From NCBI RefSeq assembly GCF_030548465.1, contig NZ_JAUOSF010000003.1:310001-374000 (forward strand): a stretch of 64,000 nt of DNA. The letters run 5' to 3'. Position 1 is the first letter of the stretch. The number at the start of each line of letters is the position of its first letter. Positions 41,748 to 51,158 of this stretch are shown here, piece by piece. This DNA is from Tamlana sp. 2_MG-2023 (lineage in GTDB: Bacteria > Bacteroidota > Bacteroidia > Flavobacteriales > Flavobacteriaceae). The notes below the pieces were generated by a model. That model saw only the letters and a program-made list of their open reading frames with translations, ran no database searches and had not been told where the DNA came from. The position numbers were made by a program, and so were the translations under genes.

Positions 41748-44700
41748 ATGAAACAGCCCCTATTAATTACTATACTTTTATTAAGTGTATTTAACTCTTT
41801 GGCTCAAGGGTTTGTTTTCGAAAACATATCTAATAAAGAAGGACTGTCTCAAAATGACGTTAACTGTATTCTTCAAGATAAGCAAGGATTAATGTGGTTT
41901 GGAACTAAGGATGGTTTAAATCGTTACGATGGATACGATTTTAAGTCATATCATTTTAATCCAGAAAAAGGAGAGGGTCTTAATAGTAATATGATTCAGT
42001 GTCTTTCGGAAGATAAATATGGAAATATATGGATTGGTACTCTAGATAGAGGCGTAAATATAATAAAGGCAAAAGATGAAGCTGTCATAAATGTGGGGCT
42101 ACCTAGTTTGTCTACTAATTTATTAGAAAAAGAAAATATTAATGGCATTGATATTTACGACGATTTAGTGCTTATTTTCACTAAAGAGAAAATATTTTTT
42201 CTTAGAATTTCTGAAACGGGCTATACACCACTTAAAATTCAAGACGAATATTTTGTTAAAACTGGTGCTTTTGCAACCAATTGTTTTCAGAGAATTTCAG
42301 ACCGAGAGTTTATTTTGGGTACGACCAACGGTATCAAACGATTAAGGCTCTATGAAAATGAATTGAATGTTGTTATTACTACCGAAAAAAAAATACTTAA
42401 TGTTTTAGATATTACGCCTTTTAGGTCGGGTTACCTTATAAGTAGTGTGGGTAAATTGTTTTATTTAAATCCAAGTGATGCATTGCAAGAAATAGCTTCT
42501 GGTGGTTATGAAGCTTTGTTTGTAGAAAACGATCATGCGGTTTGGGCGGGAAGTAAACATGGGCTTCAATATTTGAAATTTAGTCAAGATAATTCTCTGG
42601 ATTTCGAGAGGCAGACTTTTACATATAAAAGCACCAATGGGAGAATTGGGAGTGAAGCGATTAAATCGATTTACAAAGATGAACTGGGCATCGTTTGGCT
42701 AGGGACTTTAGGGGGTGGTGTGACTAAAGTATTGAACCAAAAATATACCTTTCACTTATTTCATGACGACCTGCAAAGTGATAATTTAAAAAACAATTAT
42801 ATAAATTGTTTTTATGAAGATTCTAAAGCTAACCTTTGGATTGGAACCAATAAAGGTGGGATAAGTTATTTTAAATCGGATAATTTTAATTACAATGTAG
42901 CATCTAAAGATATTTTTGATTCTAATAAGCATATAAATGATATCATTTGTTTTCATGAACTAGAAATAGAAAACCAAGCCACTATTATTGCAAGTACAAA
43001 CTACCCTTTAAATGTTCAGGTGTACAATACGAAAGGGGAAAAAGTTGAAAACTCGAATTTAAGTAGAACGCTACAAAGTGTTACGCACCCTATTACCTGT
43101 ATGGTTTCAGATGAACAATATTTATGGTTAGGTACTAATGAAGGAGGTCTGCTACGATATAATTATCATGAGGATACGTTAAGAAGATTTTTGGTTAGTA
43201 ATACACCTAGCCTAATTAATAACCTAATTCGAAGCATTTGCTTGGATTCTAAAAATAGAATGTGGATAGGTACAGCAAAAGGATTACTGCTTTTAAATGC
43301 AAAAGAACAGCACGAAATACATCCAAAATTTAAGCTATATCAAAATACACCAGGCGAGAGAAATAGTCTAAGTTATAATTATGTACTCTCTATTGTAGAG
43401 ACTAGCGCTAGAGAAATATGGATTGCAACTTTAGGAGGTGGTGTAAACAAGTATACGGAGGAAACCGATTCTTTTTCAAGAATAACTACCGAAAACGGGT
43501 TGCCTAACAATAATATTAAAGGTATAGTTGAAGATCAAGAAAAGCAATTATGGTTTTCTTCAAACAAAGGCCTTTCTTGTTTAAATCCTGCCACAGGACA
43601 AATTTTTAATTTTGGGGTTTCAGATGGGTTGCAAGATGATGAGTTTAGAGAATTATCATTAGTAAAAAGGAAGACGGGAGAGCTTTTGTTTGGTGGGAAT
43701 AAAGGTTTTAATGCATTTTGTCCTAAAAAAATAGAAGTAGATAGCACCATGCCAACTATGATGTTTACAGATTTTCAGTTGCCTAAATATTCTGGAAAAC
43801 TGGGGGTTACCTTGAATCGAACCCAATTGGCCGCGTTTAAAAAAGCAAATGAAGTGATTACGCTTAATTATGATGAAAATAGTTTTATAGCTTATTTTAC
43901 AGCGCTAGATTATTTTGCACCTCAAAAAATAGATTATAAGTGCCGTTTAACTGGTTTTGATAAGAATTGGCAAACTATAGATACGCAGGGGCGATTCGTA
44001 AAATATACCAATTTAGATCCCGGAGATTATACCTTAGAAGTTTTGGCGACAAATAGCGATGGTATTTGGGCTAAAGAACCCTTAACATTAAGTTTGAAAA
44101 TTGATAAACCTTGGTATAGAACTGTATATGCTTATTTAGGCTTTTATTTAGGCGTTATGTTGTTGATATATTATTACCAATGCTATATTACTAAGCGGAG
44201 TGCTATAAAGCATGAGCTCGCCATGGAACGCTTTGAAAAAGAAAAACAAAAAGAATTATCCGAAATAAAATTTCGTTTTTTTACAGATGTATCACATGAA
44301 TTGCGTACGCCGTTAGCGGTTATTAAAAGTTATTTTGAGGATTTAAAACCTAATTGGACTACTTGGTCAAAAGAAAAAGTGAATCAGGATTTTTCTGTAA
44401 TAGGAAAGAATATTGATAGTTTATTAGGGCTTGTAGGTCAAATTCTAGATTTTAGAAAGCTGGATGAAGGTAAGATGAAGCTTAGGATTAAAAAAACTGA
44501 TGTCATTGCATTTACACATATGGTGATGGCTTCTTTTTCCGTGTTAGCACGCCAAAAAAATATAAATTTAAAAGTAATTCCTTCCGCGAAAGCGATATTC
44601 TTTTGGTTTGATAGTGATATGATGTATAAAATTATCAATAACCTGCTGTCTAACGCTATTAAGTACACTCCGGAAAATGGAGCAGTAACGGTTTGTATTA

Positions 44701-45824
44701 CCGAGCTAGATGCTAAAGTGAAAATTGAGATTAAAGATACTGGCATCGGGATTTCAGAAGAAGAAAAATATAGCGTTTTCGAAAGATTTTATAAAGGGAA
44801 TAACATAAAATCCATGTCTAATCAAAGCACTGGTATTGGGTTGAGTTTAGTAAAGGATTTGGTTAGTTTACATAAAGGCAGCTTAGAACTTGAAAGCACC
44901 GTTGGCAAAGGTTCTAATTTCATCCTTTACTTTAAAAAAGGAAATGAACATTTTGATGCCGATGTGGTAATGGAGATGGATCATGCAGAAACAATTGTAG
45001 ATAATAGCCATGAAGTAACTATTGAAGATCGTAATGGAGAAGGAAGCTTTTCCTTAAAGTATAAAACAAAACTAATTTTACTGGTAGAAGATAATAATGA
45101 TTTAAGAACTTTCCTTAGAGAAAAACTTAAAGACTATTTTAAAGTAATTACAGCTGCCAACGGAAAAATAGGTTTAGAAAAATGTATTGACCGCATACCA
45201 GATATGGTGATTAGTGATATAATGATGCCAGAAATGAACGGCTATGAATTATGTAACTCAATAAAGAACCATGAAGCGATAAGCCACATTCCAGTTCTTC
45301 TTTTAACCGCTAAAGCAAATACCGATTCTAGAATAAAAGGGCTCCATATTGGGGCCGATGCTTATATGGATAAGCCGTTTAACTGGGATGTGCTATTGGC
45401 TCAAATTATTTCTATTCTGGCTGCTCGAGATAAAGTGAGTAGGCGAATTAGTGATAACACTTACTTTAAAACATCCGAAATTGAAGTTACTAATCGTGAC
45501 GAAGAATTCTTAAATAGCATCACGAATTTTATAGAAGAAAATATCTCCGATGCCAGTTTTACGGTGAAACATCTAGTGAAAATGTATCCTATGTCACAAG
45601 ACACCATTAACAATAAAATAAAAACGCTTACAGGGAAAACAACTGTACAATATATTAGATATTTAAGGTTGAGAAAGGCGACCCAGTTATTAGTATTGAA
45701 AAATAGTCGGATATCTGAGGTCACCTATTCGGTAGGATATACAGATCTTCAGCACTTCCGTGTGCACTTTAAAAAGGAGTTTTCTTTAACACCTTCTGCT
45801 TATAAAGAAAAGTTTTCCAAGTAG
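41748..45824 (+). CDS. Hybrid two-component system sensor/regulator (HTCS)
   Basis: A 1358-residue one-protein signalling system. A signal peptide (about 1-20) is followed by a periplasmic sensor of two-component-propeller blades (about 20-690, repeated GLSQNDVNCILQD and WIGT units) and a Y_Y_Y domain (about 715-785). A membrane span (about 795-815) follows. HisKA comes next with His850 in SHELRTP, then HATPase (NLLSNAIKYTPENG), a receiver domain with Asp1157, and a C-terminal AraC helix-turn-helix (about 1260-1355). HTCSs sense carbohydrate fragments and activate polysaccharide or adhesin genes. The only gene that follows on the strand, 227 bp downstream, is the T9SS-exported protein, the likely target. 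A TTCCGCGAAAGCG repeat lies inside the frame (44582-44595). Confidence 0.93.
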   Translation: MKQPLLITILLLSVFNSLAQGFVFENISNKEGLSQNDVNCILQDKQGLMWFGTKDGLNRYDGYDFKSYHFNPEKGEGLNSNMIQCLSEDKYGNIWIGTLDRGVNIIKAKDEAVINVGLPSLSTNLLEKENINGIDIYDDLVLIFTKEKIFFLRISETGYTPLKIQDEYFVKTGAFATNCFQRISDREFILGTTNGIKRLRLYENELNVVITTEKKILNVLDITPFRSGYLISSVGKLFYLNPSDALQEIASGGYEALFVENDHAVWAGSKHGLQYLKFSQDNSLDFERQTFTYKSTNGRIGSEAIKSIYKDELGIVWLGTLGGGVTKVLNQKYTFHLFHDDLQSDNLKNNYINCFYEDSKANLWIGTNKGGISYFKSDNFNYNVASKDIFDSNKHINDIICFHELEIENQATIIASTNYPLNVQVYNTKGEKVENSNLSRTLQSVTHPITCMVSDEQYLWLGTNEGGLLRYNYHEDTLRRFLVSNTPSLINNLIRSICLDSKNRMWIGTAKGLLLLNAKEQHEIHPKFKLYQNTPGERNSLSYNYVLSIVETSAREIWIATLGGGVNKYTEETDSFSRITTENGLPNNNIKGIVEDQEKQLWFSSNKGLSCLNPATGQIFNFGVSDGLQDDEFRELSLVKRKTGELLFGGNKGFNAFCPKKIEVDSTMPTMMFTDFQLPKYSGKLGVTLNRTQLAAFKKANEVITLNYDENSFIAYFTALDYFAPQKIDYKCRLTGFDKNWQTIDTQGRFVKYTNLDPGDYTLEVLATNSDGIWAKEPLTLSLKIDKPWYRTVYAYLGFYLGVMLLIYYYQCYITKRSAIKHELAMERFEKEKQKELSEIKFRFFTDVSHELRTPLAVIKSYFEDLKPNWTTWSKEKVNQDFSVIGKNIDSLLGLVGQILDFRKLDEGKMKLRIKKTDVIAFTHMVMASFSVLARQKNINLKVIPSAKAIFFWFDSDMMYKIINNLLSNAIKYTPENGAVTVCITELDAKVKIEIKDTGIGISEEEKYSVFERFYKGNNIKSMSNQSTGIGLSLVKDLVSLHKGSLELESTVGKGSNFILYFKKGNEHFDADVVMEMDHAETIVDNSHEVTIEDRNGEGSFSLKYKTKLILLVEDNNDLRTFLREKLKDYFKVITAANGKIGLEKCIDRIPDMVISDIMMPEMNGYELCNSIKNHEAISHIPVLLLTAKANTDSRIKGLHIGADAYMDKPFNWDVLLAQIISILAARDKVSRRISDNTYFKTSEIEVTNRDEEFLNSITNFIEENISDASFTVKHLVKMYPMSQDTINNKIKTLTGKTTVQYIRYLRLRKATQLLVLKNSRISEVTYSVGYTDLQHFRVHFKKEFSLTPSAYKEKFSK
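44582..44595. repeat. TTCCGCGAAAGCG repeat, copy 2, inside the HTCS frame
   Basis: This copy is read as PSAKA within the HisKA-HATPase linker of the HTCS and keeps the frame. Confidence 0.6.
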
Positions 45825-46050
45825 GAGGGTTAAAGAGTGATGTATTAATTTTAGAAAAAATCAAGTTTTAAAAAAAAAGCTCTTAAGCCTTTATGTGTAT
45901 GAAATATCTTAAAAAGCCATTGTGTTTTGCTGATTTAGTCATGTGTGTATTTTCTGTAAAATTATAATTTAGCTAATCTTAAAAAGCAAGCCTGCAAAAG
46001 TGTAGGCTTTGTAATTGAGAATTAATTAAACATAATTAAACCATTTCATT

Positions 46051-48960
46051 ATGAAACTAAACAGTTTTTTATTTTCCCTACTACTTTGTTTATCTTTTTT
46101 TAATGCTGCATTCGCAGCTCCACCAGATTATTGGCAAGGCAAAGGAAGAATTGCCGTCAGTTCCGACGGAAACATGCATGATAATGACGACATGCAAGCA
46201 ACCATGATGACCTTAATGATTTTGGCCAAAGCCCATTTGCAACCCAATACGGTATTATATACCTATGCAGACCACGTTTGGGGAAGTGAAGGGAATGATT
46301 TGGCCTTGATGAAGGAAAGTGCCGAAGGTGGCGGACAACGCTTCGGATTTCAAAACACTAATTTTATTGCAGCAGTAACTAATCCAGAAGCAGCGTATAA
46401 TGCGATGCGTGACGAGATTTTAAAATCTACTGCCAATGATCCGTTATTTATAATTGGTGCCGGACCAATGCATGTGATAGGTACAGGAATACAGCGCGCA
46501 AATGCTATAAACCCTAATGCTTTAAACCATGTTACGGTTATTTCGCATTCCAACTGGAATAACAGACATGCTGATAATCCAGAAGATGGAAGTGTGCATG
46601 GCTGGGAATCACCACATAGCGGATGGACCTGGGACGAAATGGTCTCTTCTTTTGGGAGCAAAGTGAATTTTAACTACATCAGTGACCAAAATGGAACTGG
46701 ACCTAACCCATATGCTTCTAAAGATAAGTTTAGTGCGCCTAACTGGGCAAGCTGGGGCTGGATGAATACCCATCAGGATCCTAATATTAAATGGGTGTAC
46801 ACCAGAGGAGTTAGTAACCCTGCTGGACCAGATTATTCCGATGCTGGTATGGCTTACTACTTTTGTGCCGATTTAAACGGTGTACGTGGTGATGAATTTG
46901 GAAATCCAGAAAAATTGCGTCAATGGGTTGGAACAGATGTTATTGATGTGGTTGTCGATAACACAAAAGTGTGGGGTGTAAGCGTACAGCCTACTAGTTT
47001 TACTATCAACAATGTAAACGGAACAAGACAATTAACCGCTACGATTAATCCAACAACAGCAGTAAATAAAAATGTTACTTGGTCTTCGGATAATATTAGT
47101 GTAGCAACTGTTAGTGCTAGTGGATTAGTTAAAGGTGTTGGAAATGGAAATGCTAAAATTACCGTAACCACTGCCGATGGCGGTAAGATAGCAACTGCTA
47201 ATGTTACTGTTGGTTCTGTTGGGGCCGGAGAAACAACCGTTTGCGATGATTTTATTGCTATTGAAGCCGATGCAACCAATTCAAGTTTAGGTGCATGGCA
47301 AGTACGTAAGCCTGGTGATGCTGGTTACGATGCTATTGCCGGAAGTTTAGCGCCTATTAATAACACATATATCGAATATACCGGTGGTGTTATAGATGGA
47401 TTAGGTGTTGCGGCTGGTCAGGATGTGTTGGTTTATAAATTCACCCCGCAAACTAGTGGTAATTACCGTTTAACAGGAAGAATGGCACAAAGATTAACGC
47501 ACAATGGTTCCAAAGCAGCATGGGATCAGGCGAATGATATTTTTGTGAAAATGGAAGGCGATTTTACTTCTGGAAATGCCACGCCAATGAATATTTTAAC
47601 CAACTGGACTAAATTTTACGGAAGAGGAAAAGATATATGGGGTGCTTTTATTCAAGGAGATGTAAATCACGCCAAATATCAACTTATATACAATTTGAAA
47701 GCAGGAGTGGAGTATACTATGTCTATTAGTGGTCGATCTCAGCGCGTTTGTATTGATTATTTCTTACTGTCGAAAACAAGTTTAACTATTGCTGAAGATA
47801 AAGATTTGGCAACTAATAACGATGCGAGATTTCGTCCTGGAAATCCAGATTGTACGATAACTACGCCGCCGTCTTCAGGTGATGTTTGTGAAACCATCAA
47901 TTCTGTAGATTTTGATAAATATACAAATATGGGTACAGGTTTTACAAATGCAACAGTTGATGGAACACGTGGTGTATTACAAATGCCAACCCGACTAGCT
48001 TGGGGTGCTGCTCAAGAAACGTATACCGGACCAAATGCAGAGGTGTATGTCACACTAAATACCATGCAAGAAACAGATGGTGAGTCGAGCTATAAAGTAT
48101 TTATTGACGGCGTATTAATTAAAGAAGTGACCAATGACAGAATATTTGGTACCGCTATAAGTGATTATACTATTCAAAGTCATAAACTTAACGATACTAA
48201 AGTATCTATTTCAACAGGTGATATTATTCGTGTAGAATTTAACAGCGCTACCAATGGTGAAGTTTCAGAAGGAAATACAACAGCTACTTCAAGAGGACGA
48301 TGGAAAAGTATAGAATTATGCTCTAGTGGAGACGACTCAGGAGATGGAAATACCAATACTGAGCCTGTTATTATTAGTCATACAGCTCCAAGCAATGTAG
48401 ACGTGGGTGTTAACGAAGTAACATTTACAGTAAACTACTCCAGTCCTCAAGTAGTAGATTTTGTTGCGACTATACATTGTACATCAACCAATAATTCTAC
48501 CGAAGGTTTTAAACGTATTAACGGTATCTCTTCTTCTGGCAATGGTAGTTTCCAGATAACAGTACCTATAAGTAATACGTTAGACTCAGCTAAAGAATAC
48601 CGATGGGTGCTTTACTTTCTTCCAGTAGGAGGGACGTGGCAAAATCAATATGAGCCTTTACACATGCCTTTTGTGCCATTTTCAACAAATAAGTCTTTAA
48701 GTGTAAATACAACTAAAGTTGATAATAAGATTGATGTCTATCCCACAGTCTTTAGTAATGTGTTTACTATTAAAAGTAATCTTTCTAAAATCACAAAAGC
48801 TGAAGTATTCAGTATCAATGGTGCTCGTGTATTAGAGAAATCAATTAATCAAGAAAACGAGGTGCATATTGAAAGTGCAAAACTAAGATCAGGCTTCTAT
48901 TTGCTTAGAGTTCAGTTTAGCAATGGGTATTCGGTAACACGAAAAATTATTAAAAAGTAG
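46051..48960 (+). CDS. Large exported multidomain protein with T9SS tail
   Basis: A 969-residue protein with a signal peptide (about 1-22). The N-terminal domain (about 28-305) starts RIAVSSDGNMHDNDDMQA, which resembles nucleoside-hydrolase-like enzymes with a conserved D-rich loop; I cannot name it. A BIG_2 domain follows (about 306-386). Two beta-sandwich modules come next (about 400-580, with EADATNSSLG and GNYRLTGRM, and 613-760); they look like carbohydrate-binding modules. An Ig-like unit is at about 770-880. The C-terminal about 80 residues (VYPTVFSNVFTI, ... GFYLLRV, ... SVTRKIIKK) are a type A T9SS sorting tail. It is likely secreted through T9SS and controlled by the HTCS upstream. 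A hairpin (45988-46008) sits in the leader. Confidence 0.85.
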   Translation: MKLNSFLFSLLLCLSFFNAAFAAPPDYWQGKGRIAVSSDGNMHDNDDMQATMMTLMILAKAHLQPNTVLYTYADHVWGSEGNDLALMKESAEGGGQRFGFQNTNFIAAVTNPEAAYNAMRDEILKSTANDPLFIIGAGPMHVIGTGIQRANAINPNALNHVTVISHSNWNNRHADNPEDGSVHGWESPHSGWTWDEMVSSFGSKVNFNYISDQNGTGPNPYASKDKFSAPNWASWGWMNTHQDPNIKWVYTRGVSNPAGPDYSDAGMAYYFCADLNGVRGDEFGNPEKLRQWVGTDVIDVVVDNTKVWGVSVQPTSFTINNVNGTRQLTATINPTTAVNKNVTWSSDNISVATVSASGLVKGVGNGNAKITVTTADGGKIATANVTVGSVGAGETTVCDDFIAIEADATNSSLGAWQVRKPGDAGYDAIAGSLAPINNTYIEYTGGVIDGLGVAAGQDVLVYKFTPQTSGNYRLTGRMAQRLTHNGSKAAWDQANDIFVKMEGDFTSGNATPMNILTNWTKFYGRGKDIWGAFIQGDVNHAKYQLIYNLKAGVEYTMSISGRSQRVCIDYFLLSKTSLTIAEDKDLATNNDARFRPGNPDCTITTPPSSGDVCETINSVDFDKYTNMGTGFTNATVDGTRGVLQMPTRLAWGAAQETYTGPNAEVYVTLNTMQETDGESSYKVFIDGVLIKEVTNDRIFGTAISDYTIQSHKLNDTKVSISTGDIIRVEFNSATNGEVSEGNTTATSRGRWKSIELCSSGDDSGDGNTNTEPVIISHTAPSNVDVGVNEVTFTVNYSSPQVVDFVATIHCTSTNNSTEGFKRINGISSSGNGSFQITVPISNTLDSAKEYRWVLYFLPVGGTWQNQYEPLHMPFVPFSTNKSLSVNTTKVDNKIDVYPTVFSNVFTIKSNLSKITKAEVFSINGARVLEKSINQENEVHIESAKLRSGFYLLRVQFSNGYSVTRKIIKK

Positions 48961-48993
48961 TTTAGTTAAGTATAATTTTAAAACATGTTTTAA

Positions 48994-49028
48994 AATAGGA
49001 TGCCAGTTTTTTGGTGTCCTATTTTTTT
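48994..49028 (+). terminator. Terminator of the T9SS protein gene
   Basis: An 11-bp stem (AATAGGATGCC/GGTGTCCTATT, two G-T pairs) is followed by a seven-T run. It lies 34 bp after the stop and ends this transcription unit before the moxR operon. Confidence 0.88.
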
Positions 49029-49155
49029 GTTAACCTACTTTTAACGCATGTCTATAAGTGTTTTTAACCAATTTTTAACATGTTTACAGTAAAATTTTTA
49101 ACATTTTGCGTCCTCAAATAAAGAAAGTATATTCGGGCTTTTAATTAAATAAAAA

Positions 49156-50160
49156 ATGATGGAAGAAACAGGTGCAATCGACATTAAGTCGATCAACGAA
49201 AAAATTGAAAAAGAAAGTGCTTTTGTTGATTTGCTAATGCGTGAGATAAACAAGGTTATTGTTGGTCAGAAACACATGGTTGAACGTTTGCTTATCGGGT
49301 TATTGGGTCAAGGACATATTTTACTAGAAGGTGTTCCTGGTTTAGCAAAAACCCTTGCAATTAATACCTTGTCTCAAGCAGTAGATGGGAGTTTTAGTAG
49401 AATTCAATTTACGCCAGATTTATTACCTGCCGATGTTACAGGAACACTAATCTATAACATGAAGCTTAATGATTTTTCTATTAAAAAAGGACCAATCTTC
49501 GCAAACTTCGTATTAGCAGATGAGATTAACAGAGCGCCAGCAAAAGTACAATCGGCACTGTTAGAGGCGATGCAAGAAAAACAAGTCACCATTGGCGATG
49601 AAACTTTTAAATTGGATAAGCCATTTTTAGTTATGGCAACCATGAACCCTGTTGAGCAAGAAGGAACGTATCCGTTGCCAGAAGCTCAGGTTGACCGTTT
49701 TATGCTGAAAACAGTTATTGATTACCCAAAAATTGCCGATGAGCAATTAATCATGAGAGCAAATTTAAAAGGGTCTTGGGAAAAAGTGAGTCCAGTAGTT
49801 TCTGTGGCACAAATATTAAAAGCACAAGAAGTAGTTCGTGAAGTTTACATGGACGAAAAAATTGAGAAATACATCTTGGATATCATCTTCGCAACCCGTT
49901 ATCCAGAGAAATATAAATTAGAAGATTTAAAACCTTTAATTTCATTTGGGGCTTCACCTCGTGGTAGTATTAACTTGGCAACCGCTGCAAAATGTTACGC
50001 GTTTATCAAGCGTCGTGGTTATGTGATTCCTGAAGATGTACGTGCTGTGGTTTATGATGTGTTAAGACACAGAATCGGAATTACTTATGAAGCTGAAGCT
50101 GAAAATGTAACGTCTGTAGACATCATAAATAAAATTGTAAACGAAATAGAAGTGCCTTAG
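49156..50160 (+). CDS. moxR: MoxR family AAA+ ATPase
   Basis: A 334-residue AAA+ protein with Walker A GVPGLAKT, Walker B FVLADEINRAP and the conserved sensor segment MNPVEQEGTYPLPEAQVDRF. MoxR ATPases act as chaperones for VWA proteins. It is the first gene of the Bat operon, which fits this role. A terminator (48994-49028) closes the preceding unit. Start ATG 49156 gives a normal N-terminus. Confidence 0.95.
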   Translation: MMEETGAIDIKSINEKIEKESAFVDLLMREINKVIVGQKHMVERLLIGLLGQGHILLEGVPGLAKTLAINTLSQAVDGSFSRIQFTPDLLPADVTGTLIYNMKLNDFSIKKGPIFANFVLADEINRAPAKVQSALLEAMQEKQVTIGDETFKLDKPFLVMATMNPVEQEGTYPLPEAQVDRFMLKTVIDYPKIADEQLIMRANLKGSWEKVSPVVSVAQILKAQEVVREVYMDEKIEKYILDIIFATRYPEKYKLEDLKPLISFGASPRGSINLATAAKCYAFIKRRGYVIPEDVRAVVYDVLRHRIGITYEAEAENVTSVDIINKIVNEIEVP

Positions 50161-50286
50161 AAAAGAGTTTGCAGTATTCAGTGACAGTTTACAGTTACTA
50201 CTGACTTCAAACCTGAATACTGATATTCAAATTTTACCAGTTTATTGATAACTGAATACTGAGACTGATAACTGTTTACTGAATAA
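50161..50286. repeat. Intergenic repeat of ACTGAATACTGA words
   Basis: Between moxR and the DUF58 gene the sequence is built from overlapping CAGTATTCAGTG, CTGAATACTGA and CTGATAACTG words in both orientations. No gene is present. This word family is known to me as a dispersed repeat in flavobacteria. Confidence 0.55.
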
Positions 50287-51153
50287 ATGGATACTAAAGA
50301 ATTACTAAAAAAAGTACGAAAAATAGAGATTAAGACACGCCGGTTGTCTGATCATATTTTTGGAGGGGAATACCACTCTACCTTCAAAGGTCGTGGTATG
50401 ACTTTTAGTGAAGTGCGTCAGTATCAATTTGGTGATGACGTTCGAAATATCGATTGGAATGTAACCGCGAGATACAGTGAACCTTATGTAAAGGTTTTTG
50501 AAGAAGAGCGCGAGTTAACCATGATGCTTATGGTTGATGTTTCGGGTTCTGAACTGTTCGGAACTTCCGATCAATTTAAAAATGAAGTAGTCACTGAAAT
50601 TGCTGCGACTTTAGCATTTTCAGCCACACAGAATAACGATAAAATAGGTTTGATTTTATTTTCAGATAAGATTGAACTTTATATACCGCCTAAAAAAGGA
50701 CGCTCTCACGTACTTCGCATTATTCGTGAACTTATTGAGTTTGAGCCTGAAAGTAAAAAAACCAATTATGCCGAAGCTTTAAAATTCTTGCAAAATGTGA
50801 TGAAGAAAAAAGCGATTGTGTTTGTATTGAGTGATTTTATTGCAGATGATTATCATCAAACCATGAAGATTGTTTCTGGGAAACATGATGTGACCGGCAT
50901 AAGAATTTACGATAAGCGCGAGGAAGATATTCCAAACTTAGGTATGGTTCAAATGGAAGATGAAGAAACTGGCGAATTGATGCTGGTTAATACGTCTTCT
51001 AAAACGGTACGACGTAATTACGCCAAATTCTATCAGGAAAAAGTAAATTACTACAAAGAAAGTTTTAATAAGGCTGGTGCGGGAACTATAGATTGTCGTG
51101 TGGATGAAAGTTATGTTAAAAAGCTATTAGGCTATTTCAAAAGAAGAGGATAA
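50287..51153 (+). CDS. DUF58 (VWA-like) protein of the Bat operon
   Basis: A 288-residue DUF58 protein. It begins with KTRRLSDHIFGGEYHSTFKG and has the conserved GRGMTFSEVRQYQFGDDVRNIDWN segment. A VWA-like core contains the MLMVDVSGS segment, a MIDAS-type DxSxS motif. DUF58 proteins accompany MoxR and the Bat VWA proteins in stress-tolerance operons. It lies 126 bp after moxR, with a repeat between. Confidence 0.93.
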   Translation: MDTKELLKKVRKIEIKTRRLSDHIFGGEYHSTFKGRGMTFSEVRQYQFGDDVRNIDWNVTARYSEPYVKVFEEERELTMMLMVDVSGSELFGTSDQFKNEVVTEIAATLAFSATQNNDKIGLILFSDKIELYIPPKKGRSHVLRIIRELIEFEPESKKTNYAEALKFLQNVMKKKAIVFVLSDFIADDYHQTMKIVSGKHDVTGIRIYDKREEDIPNLGMVQMEDEETGELMLVNTSSKTVRRNYAKFYQEKVNYYKESFNKAGAGTIDCRVDESYVKKLLGYFKRRG

Positions 51154-51158
51154 TTAAC

